Shown: in pieces, positions 51,717 through 60,225 of the stretch
How the letters are laid out: each line of letters begins with the position of its first letter
How positions within the stretch are numbered: the stretch's first letter is position 1
NCBI GenBank assembly: GCA_030154085.1
Contig: JASKKR010000002.1
Span: 62,001-126,000 of the forward strand
Direction of reading: 5' to 3'
From: Candidatus Cloacimonadota bacterium
GTDB lineage: Bacteria; Cloacimonadota; Cloacimonadia; Cloacimonadales; Cloacimonadaceae
DNA length: 64,000 nucleotides
Position numbers and translations under genes: made by a program
The notes under the pieces: generated by a model
Told to the model about the DNA's origin: nothing
Seen by the model: only the letters and a program-made list of their open reading frames with translations
Databases searched by the model: none

Positions 51717-54700
51717 CTATTTGAGTAGCGTCATGCGTCTGATTTCCTGATAGTTATTGGTCTTTAATATATATTGATATATCCCGTTTGCTACTATTTT
51801 GCCATTGTTATCTTTTCCATCCCATTGAACTGTGTAATGTCCGCTGTTCTTTACTTCATTGACCAAGCTACGTATCACTTGACCTTTAACATTATAGACT
51901 ACCAAAGATACTTTCGTAGGCTCTTTTATGTCATAACTGATAGTAGTTAACGGATTGAAGGGATTGGGGTAGTTTCCATTTAGCTTCGTAGTCAATACTT
52001 GAACGTTGTCTTCAATGGCTACAGGAAGAATAGAGAAATCTAACCGAGTAGTCTCCCCCGATGTTATAACTATATCCTCTACTGTCTGTTCAAAATAATC
52101 TTCATGTCTACAAGTAACGCTATAGCTACCAGGAGACAGATTCAAGACGTAACTTCCATCTGCCACAGTGAAGGTGCTATCCGTACCAGCTATAATGGTT
52201 GCTCCCATGACGGGTTGTAAGAGGTTGTTTCTAACTACTCCCAAAAGTGTGCCAGTATTGCTTATCGGAATTAGCGTGAAATCCACCGAAGTGTTTTCCC
52301 CGACTATTACTTCAACATTATATTGGGTATTATTGTAATAGCCTGTCAAGCTGCATACAACGTTATAGATCCCAGAGGGTAAATGTAGAGTATAGCTGCC
52401 ATCTGATTGTGTTGTGACAGATTGCGATCCCGCTGTGACGGTAGCTCCCATAAGAGGATCCATTTCTTCGTTATATACAAATCCCGAAATCACCCCTGTA
52501 GTCCGCAGGCTGTTCGAAAAAGCAGCATCCGATATTAAACCATTGGTATAAACACTTTTTACTGCCCATTTGAAGCTATCGTCTGGTAGGGTAGACCACT
52601 GAGTATCCGTATATCTTACAGCGGTAATTGGTTCAGGAGTAAGGATTGTCCATAGCGATTCTTCTGTTTCTTGACCTTGTATCAGTCTCCACACTTTATA
52701 ACCAACCAAAACCCGCTCTGTATTGTTGGGATTCGGAGATGACCATACAACTTCTACATCTGCATAGTTATGAATCGGAGCAGCTGATACGTTTTGCGGC
52801 ATATAAGTATTCTCATTGAGGATGATGTCATCAAGCACTATATCTGATTCAGCTATCTCCACTGTTCCAGTCTGAGTCTGATAACCCTCGGCTTCTGCTG
52901 TATATTCATAGCTAGAGTTAGCATAGACCCCACTGATCGTGAAATTACCATCAGCATCCGTCACTGCCTGGTAGTCTTCATAACCGGTAAGAGATATCGT
53001 GGCAGAGGGCAAGCCCTGCTCAGTGTTGTCACTTCCGTATATAGTTCCGGTGACGGTCACTGTGCTTCTTGGAGTCAAATAGAAATCCAAGACAGTCGTT
53101 TCTTCGGATTCAATGGTTACATATTGAGTTTGATCATTGTATCCCTGAGCAGTTGCTGTGACAGCGTAGTCACTGGCGAAGATATTTGGGAACGAATAGT
53201 GTCCCGAGGCATTAGTAACCGTTTGAGGTCCGTTTTGAATTCGTACAGTAGCATTAAATAAGGGCGCATTATTTTCATCATATACCACCCCTTCCAGATT
53301 CCCAGCAGTCCCGGGTGTAATATAGAAGCCCGTTTTAGGATATACGGGGACATAAGACCCCGCAGGTGGATTATTAGGATTCAGCATTCCCGAACCAGCC
53401 GCTATCCGCGAGCGACTTGATGTATGATACTGGCTCAAGAAGTTTTCCCAAGTACCATAAGACTGGGTATCCATAGGACGCTGCACGAGAATGGCAAGAT
53501 TATAACCAGGCACTAATGTAAAGGGCTCTTGCAACACTATCGAGATTGTGTTTGAACCTGAGGGATAATCCACATTCCCGTCAAAGACCAAACGCATTTG
53601 ACTGGCTGGAATCCAACCTTCACTGAGATCATTCAGATCTGTTAGGCCTAACCAGATTTTGGTGGGCTTATCCAATATGTCATCGGAAAAGAAGTTATAG
53701 AATTCCACCATAGAGATGAGCCCCGCATAACCCAGCTCATCCTGGGTATATATGTTTTCGTATAAACTGTTTAACTCGGTCATGTCTACAGGGACTTGGT
53801 TAGTAAATTCATCCCCTTCGCCTATCACCACCAAAGTGGTTTCTGAGGGTTGAACTGTGATATTTAAGTTCCCGGTTTGATTATTACCCATCACTTCGTC
53901 ATTGTCTAATACCACCTTTGCAAATAGGTATGTATTTTCAATCTGTGTGGGTTCCCACATGATTGTTACGGTAGTCTGGCTATTACCCGGGAGATTTGGT
54001 CCAGGAATGGATGCCAATTCTATATTCCCTTGCTTGTATAGCTTGACCTGATAATTGCTTTGATCGTTCAAACCGTAATTGAAGACATCAATGTAATAAT
54101 TGTATGTATTCCCTACATTCAAAGTAGTATTACCAGAAATGCTTAGTGCTGCCAAGTCGTTATTCGGCAAAGAATTAATCATCACATTATCAATGTAAAT
54201 ACTACGGTTATTCCCACCCTGTGCATGTTTGAAAGCTACATATTGTCCAGTTCCGGTATAACCCCGCAAATCTACACTATATTCTTGCCAATCAGAAGAA
54301 AGGGGAATGCTCTGAAGTGCAGTGAAACTGGTCGGATCATGAGGGTCACTCATAACACCCGCAATCAATGAAAATGCTGAAGCTCCCTTTGCTTTAAAGA
54401 CAAGCTTCATAGTAGTGATCGACATATCTGCACTCATCGGGGGAGCGATCAAGAAAGGTCCAAGCGTACTATTGGAATTATTCATCATTACACTATTAGG
54501 TGCACTGTATGAAGTATTGGATACCGTGCTCACGCTTCCGGTTCCACTGATTATTTTCCTCCAACCGACGGGAAGATTGGGCACAACCACTGTATCAAAA
54601 TTCTGGATATAGGGTAAGGAAGTTATAGTAGGATCGATACACCTACCACTGAGATTCACAGTATGCGTAAGCCTATTCAAATCGTCAGTAATATTTATCG

Positions 54701-56504
54701 TGGCAGTATGCATTCCAGCAGAAGTAGGTAGATATTGGACTATAAATGTCGAGCTTTGACCACTAGCTAAAGCAATTGGCAAAGTAGGAAGAGACTGTAA
54801 CTCAAAATAGGGACTGCCGGTTAGCTCAATGCTGTTGATATTCAAAATGCCACCGCCGGAATTGAATACAGAAAACTCCTGCGTAGCGCTATCATTTATT
54901 AACATCTGTCCAAAATTGTGAGCAAGTGGATCTATGCCAAACATAGGTTCGTTTGTTGTCGATTCCATATAAAAAGTAGTTTTGGGGAATTGTCCACTTA
55001 CGCTGCCCACTGTTCCCATATTATTGGGATCGTAGGAACTGGCATCAGAATATGCCACCCGAGATCGGTTTGAACCTACAGTCTGACATAGGAATTTATT
55101 ATTAACTCCGTAATAGTCCGTATCCATTGGACGGTTTACCAGCATGACCAGATTCCCGCCAGTATAGTTAAATGGAGTGCTTGTATTAAAATTGATATTA
55201 ATGGAGTGTTGTCCTGCTGGATAAATAATATCACCATCAAATACCAGCACCATCTGATAAGCTGGGATCCATCCGCCTGCTAGGCTCGTCTGGGTTGTTG
55301 TGCCAAGCCAAATTTTGGTGCGTATATTCGGACATGTATCTACAAAATCGTTGTAAAACGTAACGCCTGTAATGGTCCCGCTATAGGTGATTTCACTGGC
55401 AGGGAAGATGGTCTCAAACATACTGTTTCGGTATGATACATCAATCGGTTTGCGTGCTAATTCCGATCCATCTCCAATGGTCACTGCCGTTACTCCTGCG
55501 GGCTGAACGGTGATGCTTAAAGATTCGCTGATATCGTTGGAAACGTCCTCATCTCCTGCCAATGTCACTCTTCCAAATATCTCCATAGGACCAGGAGTGG
55601 TCGGAGTCCAGGGGACGGATACGTCGATGGTAGATTGAGGAGCAATCTCTGGTCCCGCCACAGAAGCAAGCTCATTAGGACCAACCAAGATGCTTACAGT
55701 GTAGTTTGTTTGTGGCTCTGTACCGTTATTACGAACTGATACCAAATAGTTATAGCTTACGTCCGCAGTAGGAGTCAGATTCCCAGAAATCGAAACAGCA
55801 GCCAAATCATGCTCAGGTAAATCGGGGGCACTGAAAATATACTTGGTATTAGCGCCAGGCCATGCGTTGACAGTGGAATTTTCTACCGTATACGATGCAC
55901 TTGCAGGATTACCCGGAGTTACACTACAAAAGTTATTGAATCCTCCTGGTTGCATATTGATACCAATTGATGCACTGGCATTTATTGGCATACCCACGCC
56001 AGGACCATAAATAAATTCGATCGTGCTGTCTTCGTATAGCTTGACTTGATAACTAAAACTTGTTACAGAATTGGTCGGCCATTTGACACCAGTCCATTGA
56101 ACTGTGAAGACCCGGTTTGGTGCCGTACCTTCCAAAAGATATTGTGCTGAACCTTGCAAATAAGTATCATCCCAAAGTGGAGCTAATACTGGGCATATGG
56201 TTGAACCTAAGTTGTTATTTGCTGATGAACCAGGTTCTGTGCCTAGTGTCATGTAACCATTGGAACTGATTTTGATTTGTGTATAACTATTTAAACCATA
56301 ATTAAAAGCAAAGCCTATGTTAACAGGATTTGAAATAACGTTATCGCCTATAGCAGTTGGCACTGCGGTACCAGTAATCGCCGAATAGTTCTCTTGAGCG
56401 CTAGAGAATTCATAGTAATTGCTAAGTTGAGCAGGTAAGAGAGCTGCTGCCATCAGCAAGATAGTCATTAGTAATGTCACTTTGGACAAAATTACTTTTT
56501 TCAC
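51717..56504 (-). CDS. Giant secreted modular adhesin with carboxypeptidase-regulatory repeats and T9SS-type C-terminal domain
   Basis: A 1595-residue protein starting at a GTG with a perfect AAGGAGG four to six bases upstream; signal peptide ~1-25. Order: the beta module shared with the 38682 protein (~30-225), CARDB-like (~231-335), a ~150-residue IGDG-type module (~338-488), HYDIN/ASPM-like (~518-628), cleaved-adhesin jelly roll (~631-778), CARDB-like (~781-885), second IGEG-type module (~891-1036), two carboxypeptidase-regulatory-like domains (~1065-1225), FN3 (~1235-1335), two more regulatory-like domains (~1338-1495) and a FlgD-like C-terminal domain (NYPNPFNPLTT, end MTLLK). No enzymatic domain is visible, so an adhesion or scaffold role is inferred. 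A candidate promoter lies 165-200 bases upstream, implying a long untranslated leader. Confidence 0.8.
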   Translation of the reverse strand: MKKVILSKVTLLMTILLMAAALLPAQLSNYYEFSSAQENYSAITGTAVPTAIGDNVISNPVNIGFAFNYGLNSYTQIKISSNGYMTLGTEPGSSANNNLGSTICPVLAPLWDDTYLQGSAQYLLEGTAPNRVFTVQWTGVKWPTNSVTSFSYQVKLYEDSTIEFIYGPGVGMPINASASIGINMQPGGFNNFCSVTPGNPASASYTVENSTVNAWPGANTKYIFSAPDLPEHDLAAVSISGNLTPTADVSYNYLVSVRNNGTEPQTNYTVSILVGPNELASVAGPEIAPQSTIDVSVPWTPTTPGPMEIFGRVTLAGDEDVSNDISESLSITVQPAGVTAVTIGDGSELARKPIDVSYRNSMFETIFPASEITYSGTITGVTFYNDFVDTCPNIRTKIWLGTTTQTSLAGGWIPAYQMVLVFDGDIIYPAGQHSININFNTSTPFNYTGGNLVMLVNRPMDTDYYGVNNKFLCQTVGSNRSRVAYSDASSYDPNNMGTVGSVSGQFPKTTFYMESTTNEPMFGIDPLAHNFGQMLINDSATQEFSVFNSGGGILNINSIELTGSPYFELQSLPTLPIALASGQSSTFIVQYLPTSAGMHTATINITDDLNRLTHTVNLSGRCIDPTITSLPYIQNFDTVVVPNLPVGWRKIISGTGSVSTVSNTSYSAPNSVMMNNSNSTLGPFLIAPPMSADMSITTMKLVFKAKGASAFSLIAGVMSDPHDPTSFTALQSIPLSSDWQEYSVDLRGYTGTGQYVAFKHAQGGNNRSIYIDNVMINSLPNNDLAALSISGNTTLNVGNTYNYYIDVFNYGLNDQSNYQVKLYKQGNIELASIPGPNLPGNSQTTVTIMWEPTQIENTYLFAKVVLDNDEVMGNNQTGNLNITVQPSETTLVVIGEGDEFTNQVPVDMTELNSLYENIYTQDELGYAGLISMVEFYNFFSDDILDKPTKIWLGLTDLNDLSEGWIPASQMRLVFDGNVDYPSGSNTISIVLQEPFTLVPGYNLAILVQRPMDTQSYGTWENFLSQYHTSSRSRIAAGSGMLNPNNPPAGSYVPVYPKTGFYITPGTAGNLEGVVYDENNAPLFNATVRIQNGPQTVTNASGHYSFPNIFASDYAVTATAQGYNDQTQYVTIESEETTVLDFYLTPRSTVTVTGTIYGSDNTEQGLPSATISLTGYEDYQAVTDADGNFTISGVYANSSYEYTAEAEGYQTQTGTVEIAESDIVLDDIILNENTYMPQNVSAAPIHNYADVEVVWSSPNPNNTERVLVGYKVWRLIQGQETEESLWTILTPEPITAVRYTDTQWSTLPDDSFKWAVKSVYTNGLISDAAFSNSLRTTGVISGFVYNEEMDPLMGATVTAGSQSVTTQSDGSYTLHLPSGIYNVVCSLTGYYNNTQYNVEVIVGENTSVDFTLIPISNTGTLLGVVRNNLLQPVMGATIIAGTDSTFTVADGSYVLNLSPGSYSVTCRHEDYFEQTVEDIVITSGETTRLDFSILPVAIEDNVQVLTTKLNGNYPNPFNPLTTISYDIKEPTKVSLVVYNVKGQVIRSLVNEVKNSGHYTVQWDGKDNNGKIVANGIYQYILKTNNYQEIRRMTLLK

Positions 56505-56677
56505 ACTTCCTCCTTAGATCCGGTGTAAATCAAGACATTGCCGTATTATGTTAGGTGGCTTAATTTCATTTACTTCTCAAAAAAGTATTTTTTGTAAATA
56601 AGTCACGCCATTTCAGCAGCATTGAGTTTTTTACAAAGCTCAATACAGATATAAAAGATCAAATTAATTGAGAATAC

Positions 56678-56706
56678 CTTGTAATCGAATTCATAAAACT
56701 TGTCAA
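56678..56706 (-). promoter_or_regulatory. Candidate sigma70-type promoter of the giant adhesin gene
   Basis: Read on the minus strand: TTGACA (56706-56701), exactly 17 bases, then TACAAG (56683-56678). Matches 6/6 and 4/6 to consensus. Gives a leader of about 165 bases. Confidence 0.45.
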
Positions 56707-57050
56707 GAATTATTATCGCTCAGATCTCCTCATCTTTTATTTTAAGGCTACTGTCAAATTATCAAGGCTCTAAGCTTGCTATGGATCCTCACTGATAACT
56801 TCAAATTTCATCGCCAAGACTTCAAATGTCCAAGTTCAACTGATGATGAGCCAGATGAGTTGATTGTTCGAAATATGCTAACTTCTTTCGGATCATTTTT
56901 TGAGTATATAGCATTGAATTCGGCAAAACCATAGGGAATGTCAAGTGAGAGCAATTTGAAGTTTTTAGTGAAGGTTTAATTCAAAAAGCTCAACCATCTC
57001 AAGCTGCTTCCTTTATGCGTTATCCGTTATCTTTAAGCACCGACGGCGCA

Positions 57051-57095
57051 AAACCTTCTAAACCTTCTAAACCTTCTAAACCTTCTAAATCCTCT
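57051..57095 (+). repeat. Five tandem copies of a 9-base unit
   Basis: AAACCTTCT repeated four times exactly and a fifth time as AAATCCTCT. A length of nine bases would keep frame, but no gene covers it. It is likely slippage-generated. Confidence 0.85.
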
Positions 57096-57193
57096 CAACC
57101 CAATTCTCAATTTTCCCCCAAGTTCCAGCGGGACGTCATTTGAGATAGCATCCCGCAAGACGCCACCCACTTTCCCCGAGTGCCATCGTTACT

Positions 57194-59260
57194 CTATAAC
57201 CGTAACAAGCGGGCATTGATGGCAACTATGATAGTGCTTATCGTCATCAACACAGCTCCGTATGCGGGAGTGAGAATAATGCCCAGAGAATAAAACACAC
57301 CAGCAGCCATTGGGATAGCCAAGGCATTATATCCCGTAGCCCAAAAAAGATTTTGCACCATTTTACGATGCGTAGCTATTGATAATTTGATAACTGAAAT
57401 TACATCAGAGGGATTGCTTTTAACCAATATTACATCAGCTGTTTCAATGGCAACATCGGACCCAGCGCCAATAGCAATGCCCAAATCAGCTTGCGCCAAT
57501 GCAGGAGCATCATTAACGCCATCGCCAACCATTGCTGTAAGCATTCCTCTGGCTTGCACTTCTTTGACTTTGTTTGCTTTATCCTGAGGCAAAACCTCTG
57601 CAAAATATTCATCTATGCCGATCTTTTCAGACACCCAAGCAGCGACTTGATGATTATCTCCCGTCAGCATCATGCTACGAATACCAAAAGTTCTGAGCGC
57701 TTGCACTGCAGCCATGGATTCTGGTCTGATAATGTCTGCCAATGCTATGGCGCCAGCCAAAACATCATCAATAAATACAAAAACTACCGTTTTACCTTGT
57801 GAATACAAATCGGATATTCGGGCATCTGTTACCTCAATGTGCTGTTCTTTCAAATATCCGGGACCCATTACTTTAACATGTTTACCATTAACATTTCCGA
57901 CCGCACCCTTTCCTGGTACCGCCTGAAAACCATCCACTGCCCACAATTCTGTCGTAGACCCGGCGATAGCTTTGGCAATCGGGTGTTCAGAATATGTATC
58001 TACTGAAGCAGCATATTTAACCATAGATTCTGAATATGTGGGCTCAAACAATATCGTATCTGTTACGCCAAAACGACCTTCAGTCAAAGTTCCAGTTTTA
58101 TCGAAAATTACAGCTGTCACTTTCCGTGCCTGCTCAAAGGCGTTTCTATTTCTGATCAGCAATCCATGCGTTGCTGCTATTGCTGTTGAAACTGACACCA
58201 CGAGAGGCACCGCAAGTCCCAATGCATGAGGGCAACTGATTACCATTACAGTAACTGCCCTTTCCAGAGAAAAAGCAAAAGTCTGCTTAATAATAACCAG
58301 CCAGACTAACAATGATATGGTCCCGCTTCCTAATGCAATATATGTCAACCATGATGCTGCTCTATTTGCCAGGGCTTGTGTTTTGGATTTGCTTTCCTGT
58401 GCGTGTTTAACCAGTTCTATCACCCGAGCCAGGAACGAGTCCTTCCCGGTACCCTTCACTGCTATGCTCAGAGAGCCCTCTCCATTAATAGAGCCACCTA
58501 TCACTTTATCGCCCTTCTGTTTCGAAACTGGTTTGGATTCTCCTGTCAGCATTGATTCATTCACTGAAGATAGCCCATCAATCACATCCCCGTCGGCAGG
58601 GATTTTCTCGCCCGGTTTAATAATGATTTTATCGTCTTTTGCCAAAAGATTTACTGAGACTTCCTCAATACTGCCATCGGGCATAAGTTTATGGGCATCG
58701 CTGGGTAAAAGTCTGGCTAAAGCATCGAGAGCATTTGAAGCACCCATTACGGACTTCATTTCTATCCAGTGACCAAGAAGCATTATGTCAATCAGAGTTG
58801 CCATTTCCCAAAAGAAGTCCTTGCCACTGAGTCCCAAGATAACCGCACTGCTATAAAAATAGGCAGTCGATATCCCCACAGCTATCAAAGTCATCATGCC
58901 AGGCTGTTTTCCCCTTATCTCGCCAAACATGCCCTTAAGAAATGGCCAACCACCATACAAGAATACAACCGAAGACAAGCCTAAAAGAAAGTACGCTGCA
59001 AAGGGCAATTTGATATCTATATGAATTCCCAGTAATGAGAGGAACATGGGCGACAGAACCAGTATCGGAAGCGTAAGGATCAGCGATACCACCAATCTCT
59101 TTTTGAAATCCTTCAACATATGATCCTGATGACCCATGTGATTATGGTTACTTTTCGGACGTTCCGTATCATGCTTGTGCATATCATGATTATTTCCACC
59201 GGTTTCCATCATATGCGACTTATCTGAATGTTTATGCTCAGGGACTATAGATATAGCCAT
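57194..59260 (-). CDS. copB: CopB-type copper-translocating P-type ATPase
   Basis: A 688-residue P1B ATPase that exports copper (or silver) from the cytoplasm. The N terminus is a His/Met-rich tail (residues ~8-50, HKHSDKSHMM, HDMHKHD, NHNHMGHQDHM) in place of HMA domains. Eight transmembrane helices are expected. Motifs: SMLTGESKPV in the actuator domain, metal-site CPH (Cys343-Pro-His345), phosphorylation DKTGT (Asp387), MLTGDN and VGDGVNDAPAL. The CPH motif and His-rich tail place it in the P1B-3 (CopB) group, but the last helix reads LMTISTIIVAINA instead of the usual MSxST. It is alone on its strand. Upstream lie a palindrome and a candidate promoter, then a cluster of hairpin repeats. 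No copper regulator or chaperone gene is adjacent. Confidence 0.93.
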   Translation of the reverse strand: MAISIVPEHKHSDKSHMMETGGNNHDMHKHDTERPKSNHNHMGHQDHMLKDFKKRLVVSLILTLPILVLSPMFLSLLGIHIDIKLPFAAYFLLGLSSVVFLYGGWPFLKGMFGEIRGKQPGMMTLIAVGISTAYFYSSAVILGLSGKDFFWEMATLIDIMLLGHWIEMKSVMGASNALDALARLLPSDAHKLMPDGSIEEVSVNLLAKDDKIIIKPGEKIPADGDVIDGLSSVNESMLTGESKPVSKQKGDKVIGGSINGEGSLSIAVKGTGKDSFLARVIELVKHAQESKSKTQALANRAASWLTYIALGSGTISLLVWLVIIKQTFAFSLERAVTVMVISCPHALGLAVPLVVSVSTAIAATHGLLIRNRNAFEQARKVTAVIFDKTGTLTEGRFGVTDTILFEPTYSESMVKYAASVDTYSEHPIAKAIAGSTTELWAVDGFQAVPGKGAVGNVNGKHVKVMGPGYLKEQHIEVTDARISDLYSQGKTVVFVFIDDVLAGAIALADIIRPESMAAVQALRTFGIRSMMLTGDNHQVAAWVSEKIGIDEYFAEVLPQDKANKVKEVQARGMLTAMVGDGVNDAPALAQADLGIAIGAGSDVAIETADVILVKSNPSDVISVIKLSIATHRKMVQNLFWATGYNALAIPMAAGVFYSLGIILTPAYGAVLMTISTIIVAINARLLRL

Positions 59261-59303
59261 AACGTTAAACCTCGCTCACACTTATTTTTAGTTGAATCCA
59301 AAT

Positions 59304-59321
59304 GTTGGTGTAAATACCAAC
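59304..59321. promoter_or_regulatory. Inverted repeat in the copB leader, possible operator
   Basis: GTTGGT (59304-59309), six bases, ACCAAC (59316-59321), 45-60 bases upstream of the copB start. A second short palindrome, ATACATGTAT (59373-59382), lies closer to the promoter candidate; it resembles but does not equal the CopY/BlaI box TACANNTGTA. Confidence 0.25.
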
Positions 59322-59401
59322 TCATCGTTTCTCTGGTTATTTGCGGGCATCTGATCTCTCTCGCTATTCGAGATACATGTATGAACAAACAACTAATTTA
59401 C

Positions 59402-59430
59402 ATTGTTTTTCCTCTATATATCCCCGTCAA
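59402..59430 (-). promoter_or_regulatory. Possible promoter of copB
   Basis: Read on the minus strand: TTGACG (59430-59425), 17 bases, AACAAT (59407-59402). Matches 5/6 and 4/6 to sigma70 consensus. The first hairpin-repeat remnant begins immediately upstream of the -35 box. Confidence 0.35.
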
Positions 59431-59711
59431 GTACTACTTTAGCCACCGTATTCTATGCGATCCTGGGGATAAGATGATAGGCGGTGTGCTTTAGCCACCG
59501 TATCCCCTCAATGCCCTACTGGACTCACCTTAAGATAAGATGATAGGCGGTGTGCATTAGCCACCGTATCCCATAAGATCAGATTCTACAAATAAGATGA
59601 TTTCCGGTGGACTTTAGTCACCGGCAAAAGCAGCTTGATCAAAAGATGTGAGAAGGTTCGGTTCACTACTCCTATTGCCGGTGGTTAAAACCTACCGGAG
59701 TTCATCTTGTT
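59431..59711. repeat. Cluster of five bulged-hairpin repeat units (BIME/REP-like)
   Basis: Units: partial A (59431-59454), B (59468-59506), C (59534-59572) and D (59591-59629) in direct orientation, and E (59675-59711) inverted. B and C differ at one base in 39. All full units share an AAGATGA lead and then a hairpin around CGGT...ACCG. In D the stem is CCGGT[G]GACT-TT-AGTC-ACCGG; in the reverse complement of E it is CCGGT[A]GGTT-TT-AACC-ACCGG. Two stem pairs have changed on both sides while the bulged purine is kept, which is compensatory change. Spacers are 18-45 bases and unequal, unlike a CRISPR array. Confidence 0.8.
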
Positions 59712-59781
59712 TTGCAATCGTGAGTCAGCTATCTAGCATATTGACCGGCAATTATCAAAGGCAACAAGGGAAGACCGCTTG

Positions 59782-59798
59782 ATAGGTATGATACCTAT
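59782..59798. promoter_or_regulatory. Perfect 8-1-8 palindrome, possible operator
   Basis: ATAGGTAT-G-ATACCTAT. This is long and symmetric enough to be a dimeric repressor site, but no adjacent promoter or regulator gene is evident. Confidence 0.35.
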
Positions 59799-59931
59799 AT
59801 CTGACTTGCTGCAATTACGCCAAGAACCAGGGCTCAACAATTCACGAGTCGGCAGAAGGCAAGACTACTGTCATCCTACTTAGGTCGAATGCAATATTTT
59901 CAGTTGGTTTACACTTTTGGGGAGGATAGGG

Positions 59932-60025
59932 CTAAGTCCTTATCTTCCCATTTCTTGCTCACTTCTCAAATGGGCGAGAAACGGGGAAGGCGTCAAGAGT
60001 CCTCCTTTTTCAGGTAGTTAGCTAA
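59932..60025 (+). repeat. ~92-nt interspersed hairpin repeat, copy 4 (most diverged)
   Basis: Arms CATTTCTTGCTCA and TGGGCGAGAAACG pair at 12 of 13 positions if G-U is allowed: the G-G mismatch of copies 2 and 3 is restored to G-C here, while one outer pair is lost (A-C). The loop CTTCTCAAA is unchanged. Confidence 0.75.
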
Positions 60026-60225
60026 CTTAAAATGCCAGTAACGAAGTTGCCAATTCCCTGATCGACCCGCTCAATTTTGGTTGGCTTAACAGCTCTTAAA
60101 AGAGATCTTCTTAAATTTGCCAAGCTTTGTGCTTGACGTGATTCCAGTATTTAAATATAGTGCTTTCGTAAACATTATCTTTTCTTTTCATTTTCATAGT
60201 TTAAAATTTGGGAGAAGGTTGCTAT

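Larger units (their letters stand above)
56505..57193. other. Intergenic region with promoter candidate and 9-base tandem repeat
   Basis: 689 bases between two minus-strand genes. It contains the leader and candidate promoter of the giant adhesin (56678-56706), a tandem repeat at 57051-57095 and otherwise unremarkable AT-rich sequence. Confidence 0.5.
59261..60225. other. Long intergenic region between divergent copB and M6-like genes
   Basis: 965 bases without a gene. It contains small palindromes and a promoter candidate next to copB, five bulged-hairpin repeat units (59431-59711), an 8-1-8 palindrome (59782-59798) and copy 4 of the ~92-nt repeat. Confidence 0.5.

Noticed and set aside
56505-57193. 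Missing gene in the gap behind the giant adhesin
   Set aside because: No frame with a start, ribosome site and protein-like composition was found; the gap holds a leader, promoter candidate and tandem repeat.
59468-59572. Integron attC sites
   Set aside because: Imperfect palindromes next to each other suggested attC, but the core sites GTTRRRY/RYYYAAC are missing and there are no cassettes or integrase.
59431-59711. CRISPR array
   Set aside because: The repeated units look CRISPR-like at first (near-identical 39-mers), but there are only two near-identical copies, spacers are unequal (18-45 bases), one unit is inverted, and no cas genes are in the window.
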